Positions 1 to 6,404 are shown, counted from the first letter of the stretch. The stretch is 9,114 nt of DNA from Bog-756 sp963977795 (GCA_963977795.1 CAXBRB010000113.1:1-9114); one strand, 5' to 3'. Notes: a model not told the origin generated them from the letters alone. Made by a program: numbers and translations.

Positions 1-1
1 G

Positions 2-481
2 TCGCTATTTAAAGGTGCGCGCTTGATCTTGACTTCACCGGACGTACCGGTCGGCGGCACGCTCGCGCAGTTCGCGATGGCGAACTTCGTCAAAACGACG
101 CTACACGCCTTCACCGCGACGCTCGGCGTGGAAAACGAACGCTTACCGACCGCGGTGCCGGTCAACCAGGTCAACCTCACGCGTCGGATGCGTAGTGAAG
201 AGCCGCGTGATGCGGCCGAGCAGGCCGAGGAGATTCTGCGGGTTTCGCCCGGACATCCGCACGCCCGACTGCTGTGGGGTATCGCCCGCCGACTGCTCGG
301 CCTCGACGTGAAGATGCGGCAGTACACGGACGGACGGGACTTCGTCGCCGGGGTCGTGGAGCGCGTCGGGGAGGACGGGTTCCGGCGCGTCTGGACCGGT
401 CCCGAGACGCTGCCGACGCGGGACGAGATCCTGGACCCGGGCACCTGGTGTGAGCGGATCGCTCCCGATCTGCTCCCCTGA
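2..481 (+). CDS. Partial composite reading frame ending in a DUF2342-type zinc-dependent metalloprotease C-terminus
   Basis: The frame is open from the window edge to a TGA at 479-481, so the 5' end is missing. The last ~65 residues (from about 285) contain LLGLDVKMRQY, a hydrophobic helix, then LPTRDEI and a DPGTW motif. I recall this pattern at the C-terminus of the actinobacterial DUF2342 zinc-dependent metalloproteases, which were annotated as F420-biosynthesis associated. Their catalytic HExxH lies far upstream and is not present here. The earlier part does not fit that family. About 2-180 resembles the C-terminal half of a short-chain dehydrogenase (AMANFVKTTLHAF, then VPVNQVN), and about 190-285 resembles one TPR repeat (AEQAEEILRVSPGHPHA). 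Codon style also changes: AAA, CTA, TTA, GCG and ACG occur early, GGG and CGG later. It may be a chimera of two or three genes that happens to stay in frame, or one unrecognised gene. The metalloprotease tail is the best-supported part. Confidence 0.5.
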   Translation, partial: SLFKGARLILTSPDVPVGGTLAQFAMANFVKTTLHAFTATLGVENERLPTAVPVNQVNLTRRMRSEEPRDAAEQAEEILRVSPGHPHARLLWGIARRLLGLDVKMRQYTDGRDFVAGVVERVGEDGFRRVWTGPETLPTRDEILDPGTWCERIAPDLLP

Positions 482-490
482 GGCGTACCC

Positions 491-540
491 ATGTCGGTCG
501 ATCCACGCACGCAGGTCGCCCGCGCCGTCCGCGCCGTCAT
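491..540 (+). CDS. Possible first codons of tRNA(Ile)-lysidine synthase (TilS), cut off
   Basis: An ATG lies 10 bases after the metalloprotease stop and opens a frame starting MSVDPRTQVARAVRAV. The length and style match the short N-terminal helix that precedes the PP-loop (SGGxDS) of TilS. From memory, tilS often follows the DUF2342 metalloprotease gene in Actinobacteria, with hpt and ftsH further on. No SGGxDS motif follows. After about position 540 this frame turns into arginine-rich nonsense, while a plausible membrane segment appears in a different frame. The piece is therefore read as a gene start cut at a junction. The call rests mainly on gene order and is weak. Confidence 0.25.
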
Positions 541-738
541 TCCCATGGAGTTACTTGCTGGTGGGCGGCGGTGTGCTGCTCGCCGCTTGGGCGTTCCTGC
601 GCCGGCGTGTCGCCGGTGGAGTGGGCGCGCCGATGATGGCCGGTGCTGCGGGATCGATGGCGACAGCGCCTGCCGGATATGGTGGCAGCTACGGCGGCGC
701 CTATCCCGCGACGCAAGCGTTGCCCGGTGCCGGCATCG
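537..738 (+). CDS. Fragment of an unidentified membrane protein with a Gly/Ala/Tyr-rich tail
   Basis: Read in the frame of position 537, the sequence encodes a convincing single transmembrane helix (YLLVGGGVLLAAWAFLRRR). Positive residues follow on the inner side, then a low-complexity Gly/Ala/Met/Tyr/Pro stretch (APAGYGGSYGGAYP). Neither the beginning nor the end of a gene is visible. Upstream the frame is not protein-like, and downstream of about 740 it reads the antisense of the SCP2-like gene. The helix followed by arginines resembles a C-terminal membrane anchor, but I do not recognise the family. It appears to be another truncated piece of the left-end patchwork. Confidence 0.3.
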
Positions 739-739
739 G

Positions 740-911
740 CGGTGAGCACCAGGCGGACGTCGCCGTCGGGCGTCCCGGCGACCTCCTGGGCCACGGCGAA
801 GCGCCCGTCCTGGGCGGCCAGGCCGGCCTCGGGGCCGGGCGCCGGCAGGGCGACACCGTCCAGGGCGGCGTTGACCGCCGCCGCCCACGCCGGGCTCAGG
901 AACCGGGCCAC
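740..911 (-). CDS. 5' part of an SCP2-like (sterol carrier domain-like) protein, truncated at about 740
   Basis: The frame starts with GTG at 911-909, 27 bases after the sdhB stop. The TGA ending sdhB is itself in frame upstream, so no earlier start is possible. About 57 residues look real: MARFLSPAWAAAVNAAL, then an LPAPGPEAGL stretch, a VAQEV strand and GDVRLVLTAD. This helix followed by paired strands is typical of the N-terminus of small SCP2-like lipid-binding proteins in Actinobacteria, which usually run to about 120-130 residues. From about 740 onward the minus-strand frame becomes arginine-rich and unlike the family, so the gene is broken at the junction. It may be co-transcribed as the last gene of the sdh operon. 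No strong ribosome binding site precedes the GTG. Function is unknown, and the family assignment comes from pattern memory. Confidence 0.5.
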
Positions 912-938
912 GGGATCAGGTGCCGACCGGTGCGACGG

Positions 939-1910
939 TCAGTCGGCCGGGGTGGCGTCGCCGCCGTCCGTGTCGGCCGCCGGGGCCTCCACCTCGACGG
1001 CAGGCGCCGCGGCGTGGGCCACGACACCGGCCGGCTGGGGGATGCCGCGCACGCCGCCGGGCGGCATGATGGCGGCCGGACCCTGGGCCGGGGCCAGCGA
1101 GGCGGCCTCGGCCGCCGTCTTCTTGGTCCGCTTGAGGATCTTGCGGCCCAGCCACGCCACCGGGTCGTACTTGGCGTCGACCACCCGCTCCTTCAGCGGG
1201 ATGATGGCGTTGTCGGTGATCTTGATGTGCTCGGGGCAGACCTCGGTGCAGCACTTGGTGATGTTGCACTTGCTGAGGCCCTGCTCCTCCTGGAGCAGCT
1301 CGCGCCGGTCGTTGGTGTCGAGCGGGTGCATCTCCAGCTCGGCCGAGCGGATGAAGAACCGGGGGCCGGCGTAGGCCGTCTTGTTCTCCTCGTGGTCCCG
1401 GGTGACGTGGCAGACGTTCTGGCACAGGAAGCACTCGATGCACTTCCGGAACTCCTGGCTGCGCTCCACGTCGACCTGGGCCATGCGGTAGCCGCCGGCC
1501 TCGATCTCGTCCTCGGTCTTGGCCCGGGGCGCCAGCGGCGGGACCCGCTTGGCCACCTCGTAGTTGTACGAGACGTCGGTGACCAGGTCCCGCAGCACCG
1601 GGTACGACCGCATGGGGGCCACGGTGACCGGCACCGTGGTGTCCAGGGTGTCCATGCGGGTCATGCACATGAGCGAGGGCATGCCGTTGATCTCGGCCGA
1701 GCACGACCCGCACTTGCCGGCCTTGCAGTTCCAGCGGCAGGCCAGGTCGGGGGCGGCGGTGGCCTGGACCCGGTGGATGACGTCGAGGACGACCTCTCCC
1801 TCCTGGGCCGGCATGACGTACTCGACGAACTCGCCGCCGTCCTCGTCCCCGCGCCAGACGCGCATGGTGACCTCGCCGGACTGCGTGCCGCGGACGATCT
1901 CCTCTGCCAT
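939..1910 (-). CDS. sdhB: Succinate dehydrogenase iron-sulfur subunit (SdhB, mycobacterial Sdh1 type)
   Basis: This 323-residue electron-transfer subunit passes electrons from the FAD subunit through three Fe-S clusters to the membrane subunit. The N-terminal ferredoxin domain has [2Fe-2S] ligands C62, C67, C70 and C82 (CKAGKCGSC, then MCMTRM), with an extra C58. The C-terminal domain has CIECFLCQNVC (C157, C160, C163, C167) and CNITKCCTEVCP (C215, C221, C225), supplying the [4Fe-4S] and [3Fe-4S] sites. The ATG at 1910-1908 overlaps the sdhA stop by one base (TGATG), and a strong GAGGAGG lies 7 bases upstream inside sdhA, so translation is probably coupled. The reading frame runs further upstream inside sdhA in another frame, but that part is shadow. 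About 60 residues after the last cluster form an Ala/Pro/acid-rich tail (264-323), making the protein longer than typical 240-260 residue SdhB proteins. Confidence 0.95.
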   Translation of the reverse strand: MAEEIVRGTQSGEVTMRVWRGDEDGGEFVEYVMPAQEGEVVLDVIHRVQATAAPDLACRWNCKAGKCGSCSAEINGMPSLMCMTRMDTLDTTVPVTVAPMRSYPVLRDLVTDVSYNYEVAKRVPPLAPRAKTEDEIEAGGYRMAQVDVERSQEFRKCIECFLCQNVCHVTRDHEENKTAYAGPRFFIRSAELEMHPLDTNDRRELLQEEQGLSKCNITKCCTEVCPEHIKITDNAIIPLKERVVDAKYDPVAWLGRKILKRTKKTAAEAASLAPAQGPAAIMPPGGVRGIPQPAGVVAHAAAPAVEVEAPAADTDGGDATPAD

Positions 1911-3748
1911 CAGTGGGCCTCCTCGAACAGAGCCTTGAGCTCGTCCGGCATGACCGGGATGGGCTCGGGCTGGACGGTGATCGAACGGATCGACGGGGTG
2001 CCGCCGACGCCGGCGGTGTCGGCCGACGGGTCGGCGATACGCTCCACGAAGTTGACCTTCCCCATCTCGGGGTCGGGGGTCGGGAAGTCGTTGCGGGTCT
2101 GGCCGCCCCGGCTCTCCTTGCGCTCGAGGGCGCCCATGGTGGTGCACCGGGACACGGTGAGCATGGAGGGCAGGTCGGTGGTCAGGTTCCACCCCGGGTT
2201 GTACTTGGTGCCGCCGGACAGGGCCACGTTGCGGGCCCGGTCCTCGAGCTCCTCGATCTTGCCGAGGGCCTCCTCGAGCTCGCTGCCCGTGCGGATGATG
2301 CCGACCAGGCTCTGCATGGTCTCCTGCAGCGACTGGTGGATCTCGTAGGGGTTCTCGCCCGACTCCCGCTGGAACGGGGCGAGGGCGGCGTCGATGACGG
2401 CCTCCACCTGGCCCCGGTCGATGGTGACCTCGCTGCGGCCCTGGGCGAACTCGGCCGCCCCGATGCCGGCCCGGCGTCCGAAGACGATCAGGTCGGAGAG
2501 CGAGTTGCCGCCGAGGCGGTTGGAGCCGTGCATGCCGCCGGCCACCTCGCCGGCGGCGAACAGGCCGGCCGTGGTGGTGGCCGTGGAGTCGGCGTCGACC
2601 CGGACCCCGCCCATGATGTAGTGGCAGGTCGGCCCGACCTCCATGGGCTCGACGGTGATGTCCACGCCGGCCAGCTCCTTGAACTGGTGGTACATGGAGG
2701 GGAGGCGGCGGCGGATGTCCTCGGCGCTGCGGCGCGAGGCGATGTCCAGGAAGACGCCGCCGTGCGGGCTGCCCCGGCCGGCCTTCACCTCCGAGTTGAT
2801 GGAGCGGGCCACCTCGTCACGGGGCAGCAGCTCCGGCGGACGGCGGCCGGCCGCGTGGTCGGCGTACCACCGGTCGGCCTCCTCCTCCGAGTCGGCCGTC
2901 TCGGCCTGGAACATCGGGGGGGTGTAGTCGAACATGAAGCGGCGGCCCTCGGAGTTGCGCAGCACGCCGCCGTCGCCCCGGACGCCCTCGGTCACCAGGA
3001 TGCCCCGGACCGAGAGGGGCCAGACCATGCCGGTCGGGTGGAACTGGACGCACTCCATGTCGATCAGGTCGGCGCCAGCCCACAGGGCCATGGCGTGGCC
3101 GTCACCGGTGCCCTCCCACGAGTTGGAGGTGTACATCCATGACTTGCCGACGCCGCCGGTGGCCAGCACCACGGCCTTGGCCTTGAAGACCACGAACTCG
3201 CCCGAGGGCCGCCAGTAGCCGACCATGCCGTTGACCGCACCCTGGTCGTCGTGGAGCAGGCGCAGGACCTTGCACTCCATGAAGACCTCGATGCCGTCGG
3301 CCACGGCCTTCTGCTGCAGCGTGCGGATGAGCTCGAGGCCGGTCCGGTCGCCCACGTGGGCCAGGCGGGCGTAGCGGTGGCCGCCGAAGTCGCGCTGGAG
3401 GATGAGGCCGTCGGCCGTGCGGTCGAAGAGGGCGCCCCACTCCTCGAGCTCCCGGACCCGGTCCGGGGCCTCCTTGGCGTGGATCTCGGCCATGCGCCAG
3501 TTGTTGAGCATCTTGCCGCCGCGCATCGTGTCGCGGAAGTGGACCTGCCAATTGTCCTCGGCGTACACGTTGCCCATGGCGGCGGCCATGCCGCCCTCGG
3601 CCATGACCGTGTGGGCCTTGCCCAGCAGGGACTTGCAGACCAGGGCGGTGCGCAGGCCCAGGGCCCGGGCCTCGATGGCGGCCCGCAGGCCGGCGCCGCC
3701 GGCGCCCAGGATGATGACGTCGAAGTCGTGGGTCTCGTACTCGTGCAT
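1910..3748 (-). CDS. sdhA: Succinate dehydrogenase flavoprotein subunit (SdhA)
   Basis: This 612-residue catalytic subunit oxidises succinate to fumarate with covalently bound FAD. Visible features, in order: dinucleotide-binding GAGGAG (15-20); KAHTVMAEGG, with H46 as the expected covalent FAD histidine; ATGG (197-199 region); FHPTG with H237; VTEG (T253, E254); PRDEVARS with R310, matching the catalytic proton-shuttle arginine; CHYIMGG with H376; the FAD-binding AAGEVAGGMHGSN; and NRLGGNSL with R411. The dicarboxylate-site residues known from E. coli SdhA/FrdA are therefore all present. The ATG at 3748 is preceded by GGCGAGGG in the 11-base gap after sdhC. The short 3' region after GALERKESRGGQTR keeps the usual R/H-rich loop. 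Gene order and size match the Rv0249c-Rv0248c-Rv0247c type, not the E. coli type. Confidence 0.96.
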   Translation of the reverse strand: MHEYETHDFDVIILGAGGAGLRAAIEARALGLRTALVCKSLLGKAHTVMAEGGMAAAMGNVYAEDNWQVHFRDTMRGGKMLNNWRMAEIHAKEAPDRVRELEEWGALFDRTADGLILQRDFGGHRYARLAHVGDRTGLELIRTLQQKAVADGIEVFMECKVLRLLHDDQGAVNGMVGYWRPSGEFVVFKAKAVVLATGGVGKSWMYTSNSWEGTGDGHAMALWAGADLIDMECVQFHPTGMVWPLSVRGILVTEGVRGDGGVLRNSEGRRFMFDYTPPMFQAETADSEEEADRWYADHAAGRRPPELLPRDEVARSINSEVKAGRGSPHGGVFLDIASRRSAEDIRRRLPSMYHQFKELAGVDITVEPMEVGPTCHYIMGGVRVDADSTATTTAGLFAAGEVAGGMHGSNRLGGNSLSDLIVFGRRAGIGAAEFAQGRSEVTIDRGQVEAVIDAALAPFQRESGENPYEIHQSLQETMQSLVGIIRTGSELEEALGKIEELEDRARNVALSGGTKYNPGWNLTTDLPSMLTVSRCTTMGALERKESRGGQTRNDFPTPDPEMGKVNFVERIADPSADTAGVGGTPSIRSITVQPEPIPVMPDELKALFEEAH

Positions 3749-3759
3749 GGTCCCTCGCC

Positions 3760-4590
3760 TCAGAAGTGGAAGCCGTAGTCGGTGATGGTCCCGCTGGCCA
3801 CCAGGCGGACGTAGAGGTCGGTGAAGGCCACGAAGACCAGGCTCATCCAGGCGAAGAGCATGTGCTTGCCGTTCAGCGGGGTGACCAGCTTCCACAGCCG
3901 GTGGCGGATGGGGGCCTTGGAGAACTGCTTCACGCCGCCGCCGCACAGGTGCCGGCAGGCGTGGCAGCTGAGCGAGTACAGCCACAGCAGGGTGGCGTTG
4001 ATGCACAGCACGGCGGTGCCGACGCTGATGCCCCAGCCCGAGCCCCGGCCCGGCTGGTGGAAGGCCAGGAAGGCGTCGTAGGTGAGGATCACGTTGAAGA
4101 TGATCCCGAAGTAGAAGAAGTAGCGGTGGACGTTCTGGAGGATGAGTGGGAACTTCGACTCACCCGAGTAGGAGGCGTGGGCGTCGGAGACGGCACAGGC
4201 TGGCGGGGCCAGCCAGAACGACCGGTAGTAGGCCTTGCGGTAGTAGTAGCAGGTCATCCGGAAGCCCAGCGGGAAGATGAGGATGAGCAGCGCCGGTGAG
4301 AGGGTCCACCAGGAGATGGTCGGCCCGTGGCTGGCCCCGGGCACGCAGCTGGCGGCCAGGCACGGGGAGTAGAAGGGCGAGATCAGGTCCCGGTTCAGGG
4401 TGGCCCCGGCGAAGTAGTTGCGGTTCACGAAGGCGGCCCAGCTGGCGTAGGCCACGAACGAGGTCAGGACGGCCACGGTGATGGCCGGCTGCACCCAGTA
4501 GCGGTCGGTCCGCAGGGTGGGCACGTCGGGCCCGCCACGGGCCCCGCCCAGCACGACCGGGGTGACTGTTGCGTCCTCCAGCGTCGTCAA
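3760..4590 (-). CDS. sdhC: Succinate dehydrogenase membrane subunit (SdhC, single-anchor Sdh1 type) with a Cys/His cluster
   Basis: This 276-residue membrane anchor has about five hydrophobic helices (roughly 34-53, 94-112, 154-178, 185-207, 243-265). It would anchor SdhAB and carry the quinone site. It replaces the usual small SdhC plus SdhD pair, as in M. tuberculosis Rv0249c; no sdhD is present. After helix 4 lies SCHACRHLCGG, giving C209, H210, C212, H214 and C216. This fits the membrane-embedded Rieske-type [2Fe-2S] centre reported for mycobacterial Sdh1. Other notable histidines are in QNVHRYFFYFG (H155) and H178. The TTG start at 4590 was chosen because GAGGAGAG lies 4 bases upstream. 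An ATG at 4674 would add an unlikely Arg-rich leader and would overlap the predicted promoter. The stop is 11 bases before sdhA. Which residues bind metal is inferred. Confidence 0.88.
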   Translation of the reverse strand: MTTLEDATVTPVVLGGARGGPDVPTLRTDRYWVQPAITVAVLTSFVAYASWAAFVNRNYFAGATLNRDLISPFYSPCLAASCVPGASHGPTISWWTLSPALLILIFPLGFRMTCYYYRKAYYRSFWLAPPACAVSDAHASYSGESKFPLILQNVHRYFFYFGIIFNVILTYDAFLAFHQPGRGSGWGISVGTAVLCINATLLWLYSLSCHACRHLCGGGVKQFSKAPIRHRLWKLVTPLNGKHMLFAWMSLVFVAFTDLYVRLVASGTITDYGFHF

Positions 4591-4594
4591 TGCA

Positions 4595-4602
4595 CTCTCC
4601 TC
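4595..4602 (-). promoter_or_regulatory. Ribosome binding site deciding the TTG start of sdhC
   Basis: On the minus strand GAGGAGAG lies 4 bases before TTG at 4590-4588. It is the only strong Shine-Dalgarno match near the sdhC 5' end and supports the TTG over the upstream ATG at 4674. Confidence 0.6.
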
Positions 4603-4635
4603 GTCGCGACGTCTGCGCCGGCGCCCGAGGCGCCG
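4602..4635 (-). promoter_or_regulatory. Structured 5' leader of the sdhCAB transcript
   Basis: Two perfect inverted repeats lie between the predicted start of transcription and the sdhC ribosome binding site. CGGCGCC and GGCGCCG pair around a 3-base loop at 4619-4635, a 7-bp GC-only stem, and CGTCGCGACG at 4602-4611 is a 10-base palindrome abutting the Shine-Dalgarno. The first hairpin would sit at the very 5' end of the RNA if the predicted -10 is right, where it could protect the message. GC-rich DNA gives such repeats by chance fairly often. Confidence 0.35.
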
Positions 4636-4642
4636 TGCCGTC

Positions 4643-4648
4643 AATGTA
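4643..4648 (-). promoter_or_regulatory. Candidate -10 element for the sdhCAB operon
   Basis: TACATT on the minus strand matches the TANNNT pattern and is one of very few AT-containing hexamers in this GC-rich gap. It would start transcription near 4636, leaving a leader of about 46 bases before the TTG. No convincing -35 is visible; the 17-base spacing gives GGTGCA. Confidence 0.35.
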
Positions 4649-4838
4649 GTGGGGCCGCCCGCCGGTGCACCCATGGGGGCGACGCTCCGTGGCGGCCGCC
4701 CGGGACGGGAAGGGGACCCGAGCGGAGATCATTGTTCCACCCCGGGGGCCTGCGGTGCGAAATCGGGCCCTGCGCCCGGTGGTCGGCGCCGGCCTGCCGG
4801 CCGCCCGGCCGCCCGTGCCGGTCCCCGGCGGGCACGCC

Positions 4839-4844
4839 TAGGCT
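4839..4844 (+). promoter_or_regulatory. -10 element of a probable leaderless promoter for the AAA+ gene
   Basis: TAGGCT fits TANNNT and ends 6 bases before the ATG at 4851, so transcription should begin at or next to the start codon. There is no Shine-Dalgarno sequence upstream of the ATG. The TAG of this element is itself an in-frame stop, which excludes an earlier start. Leaderless mRNAs are common in Actinobacteria. The -35 is weak. Confidence 0.5.
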
Positions 4845-4850
4845 CGGGCC

Positions 4851-6338
4851 ATGACCTCCCCGGAGCAGACCCCACCGGCGTCCGACCTCTCCCTCCACCT
4901 CACCCCGCCCCCCGACGTCCACACGCTCGGCGCCCTGCGCCAGACCGGGTGGACGTCGTGCTCGGTGGCCGACGAGATCCGCCGCAACGCCGCCCGGCGC
5001 ATCGCCGCCGGCGAGCCGCTGGTCACCGGGGTGCTGGGCTTCGAGGACACGGTGCTCCCCCAGATCGAGAACGCCGTCCTGGCCGGCCACGACCTCATCC
5101 TGCTGGGCGAGCGGGGCCAGGCCAAGACCCGCATCGTCCGCTCCCTGGTCGGCCTGCTCGACGAGTGGCTGCCCGTGGTGGCCCACTCCGAGATCAACGA
5201 CGACCCCTTCCACCCCATCTCCCGCTTCGCCAAGGACCTGGCCGCCGAGGCCGGCGACGACCTGCCCGTGGCCTGGGTCCACCGGAGCGACCGTTACGGC
5301 GAGAAGCTGGCCACCCCCGACACCTCCATCGCCGACCTGATCGGCGAGGTCGACCCCATCCGGGTGGCTGAGGGCCGCTACCTCTCCGACGAGCTGACCA
5401 TCCACTACGGCCTGGTCCCGCGGCTCAACCGGGGCATCTTCGCCGTCAACGAGCTCCCCGACCTGGCCGAGCGCATCCAGGTCGGCCTGCTCAACGTGCT
5501 CGAGGAGCGCGACGTGCAGATCCGGGGCCACCGGGTCCGCCTGCCCCTCGACATCCTCCTGGTGGCCACGGCCAACCCGGAGGACTACACCAACCGCGGC
5601 CGGATCATCACCCCGCTGAAGGACCGCTTCGGCGCCCAGGTGCGGACCCACTACCCGCCCGACGCTGCCACCGAACTGCGCATCGCCGAGCTCGAGGCCG
5701 ACCTGCCCGGTCGCAGCGACGGCTCGGCGGCCGGCACGGTGGGCGCCCCGGCCGTGGTGGTACCCGAGTTCATGGCCGAGGTGGTGGCCGAGCTCAGCCA
5801 GCTGGCCCGCCAGAGCCCTCACCTGAACCAGCGCTCGGGCGTCTCGGTCCGCCTCACCATCGCCAACTACGAGACCCTGGTGGCCAACGCCACCCGCCGG
5901 GCCCTGCGCAACGGCGAGGCCGTGGCCGTGCCCCGGGTCTCGGACCTCCAGGCCCTGATCTCCTCCACCCAGGGGAAGGTGGAGATCGAGTCGCTGGAGG
6001 AGGGGCGCGAGGAGATCATCCTGGGCCAGCTCATTGCCGCAGCGGTGCTGCTCGTCTTCCGCCGCCGGGTCCGCCTGGCCGACCCGGCCGCCGTGGTGGC
6101 GGCCTTCAGCGAGGAGACCGTGGTCCACGCCGGCGACGACCTGCCCGGCGACGCCTACGCCGAGATCTTCGCCGCCGTGCCCGACCTGGCCGGCCCGGCC
6201 CGGGACCTGGCCGGCGGCTCCGAGGACCCCGCCGTCCTGGCCAGCGCCGTGGAGCTGATCCTGGAGGGGCTGCACCTGACCAAGCGGCTCAACAAGGAGG
6301 CCGCCGGGTCCCGGGCCACCTACCGGGGCCGGGGCTGA
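4851..6338 (+). CDS. MoxR / Mg-chelatase ChlI-like AAA+ ATPase (Rv0958 type)
   Basis: This 495-residue AAA+ ATPase probably works with the VWA protein encoded next to it. The core reads: a helical N-terminal part; Walker A GERGQAKT (86-93), with Arg where MoxR proteins usually have Pro and Ala before the Lys as in MoxR; a Walker B region GIFAVNELPDL, where N200-E201 replaces the usual Asp-Glu; sensor 1 VATANPEDYTNRG (N242); and PLKDRFG with R259 as a candidate arginine finger. A lid-like helical region follows, with SVRLTIANYE. The C-terminus (~400-495) is helical and Ala-rich. As I recall, the family typified by M. tuberculosis Rv0958 shares the NELPD form, so ATP hydrolysis should not be assumed lost. 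The ATG at 4851 is the only possible upstream start, because TAG is in frame at 4839. It is divergent from sdh, so no functional link to respiration is implied. The client is unknown. Confidence 0.9.
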   Translation: MTSPEQTPPASDLSLHLTPPPDVHTLGALRQTGWTSCSVADEIRRNAARRIAAGEPLVTGVLGFEDTVLPQIENAVLAGHDLILLGERGQAKTRIVRSLVGLLDEWLPVVAHSEINDDPFHPISRFAKDLAAEAGDDLPVAWVHRSDRYGEKLATPDTSIADLIGEVDPIRVAEGRYLSDELTIHYGLVPRLNRGIFAVNELPDLAERIQVGLLNVLEERDVQIRGHRVRLPLDILLVATANPEDYTNRGRIITPLKDRFGAQVRTHYPPDAATELRIAELEADLPGRSDGSAAGTVGAPAVVVPEFMAEVVAELSQLARQSPHLNQRSGVSVRLTIANYETLVANATRRALRNGEAVAVPRVSDLQALISSTQGKVEIESLEEGREEIILGQLIAAAVLLVFRRRVRLADPAAVVAAFSEETVVHAGDDLPGDAYAEIFAAVPDLAGPARDLAGGSEDPAVLASAVELILEGLHLTKRLNKEAAGSRATYRGRG

Positions 6339-6341
6339 GCG

Positions 6342-6357
6342 GACCGGCGGCCCGGTC
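6342..6357 (+). repeat. Stem-loop just after the AAA+ gene stop
   Basis: GACCGG and CCGGTC pair perfectly around a CGGC loop, beginning 3 bases after the TGA. No T-run follows, so it is unlikely to terminate transcription. It could protect or separate the upstream message within the operon. Confidence 0.4.
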
Positions 6358-6368
6358 GAGGGCAACCG

Positions 6369-6404
6369 ATGACGGGGCAGCCGATGACGAGGGGACGGAT
6401 GTGA
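6369..6404 (+). CDS. Possible 11-codon leader peptide between the AAA+ and VWA genes
   Basis: ATG at 6369 opens an 11-residue frame (MTGQPMTRGRM) ending in TGA at 6402-6404. It has a plausible ribosome binding site, GAGGG, 6 bases upstream. Its stop overlaps the GAGGAGG ribosome binding site of the VWA gene, so ribosomes finishing it would be placed at that start. The segment contains a 9-base direct repeat CCGATGACG at 6366-6374 and 6381-6389, spaced by 15 bases (five codons, in phase). It could act in translational coupling, or be chance in a 76-base gap. No sequence family is recognisable. Confidence 0.25.
   Translation: MTGQPMTRGRM

Larger units (their letters stand above)
4591..4850. 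other. Divergent intergenic region between sdhC and the AAA+ gene
   Basis: These 260 bases separate two divergent transcription units and must hold both promoters. The only relatively AT-rich patches are the TACATT near 4645, a GATCATTGTTCCA patch around 4727-4739, and the TAGGCT just before 4851. I see no coding sequence and no clear terminator. Repeated GGCCGGC/GCCGGCC runs around 4780-4815 reflect base composition. Confidence 0.5.

Noticed and set aside
1..740. Phage, integron or insertion sequence at the left end
   Set aside because: I see no transposase, integrase, attC-like site or terminal inverted repeats. The pieces resemble housekeeping gene fragments.
1911..2192. Upstream ATG extending sdhB to 417 residues
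   Set aside because: The extra residues are sdhA sequence read in another frame. ATG 1910 has a strong ribosome binding site and gives the proper SdhB N-terminus.
450..2348. Long plus-strand open frame of 632 codons
   Set aside because: Most of it is antisense to sdhB, sdhA and the SCP2-like gene, and the translation is Gly/Arg/His/Val-rich shadow. Only the ~540-738 membrane segment looks protein-like.
1913..3142. Plus-strand open frame of 409 codons opposite sdhA
   Set aside because: It is antisense to a clear sdhA with all catalytic motifs. Long shadow frames are expected at this GC content.
4591..4674. ATG at 4674 as the sdhC start
   Set aside because: It would add an Arg-rich 28-residue leader and overlap the candidate -10. 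TTG 4590 has a much better ribosome binding site.
4770..4830. Repeated GGCCGGC/GCCGGCC runs as a repeat family or operator
   Set aside because: They have no regular spacing or unit and are explained by base composition.
4641..6365. Minus-strand open frame of 574 codons opposite the AAA+ gene
   Set aside because: The translation is Gly/Leu/Val/His-rich with no domain signature, and the opposite strand has a clear AAA+ protein.
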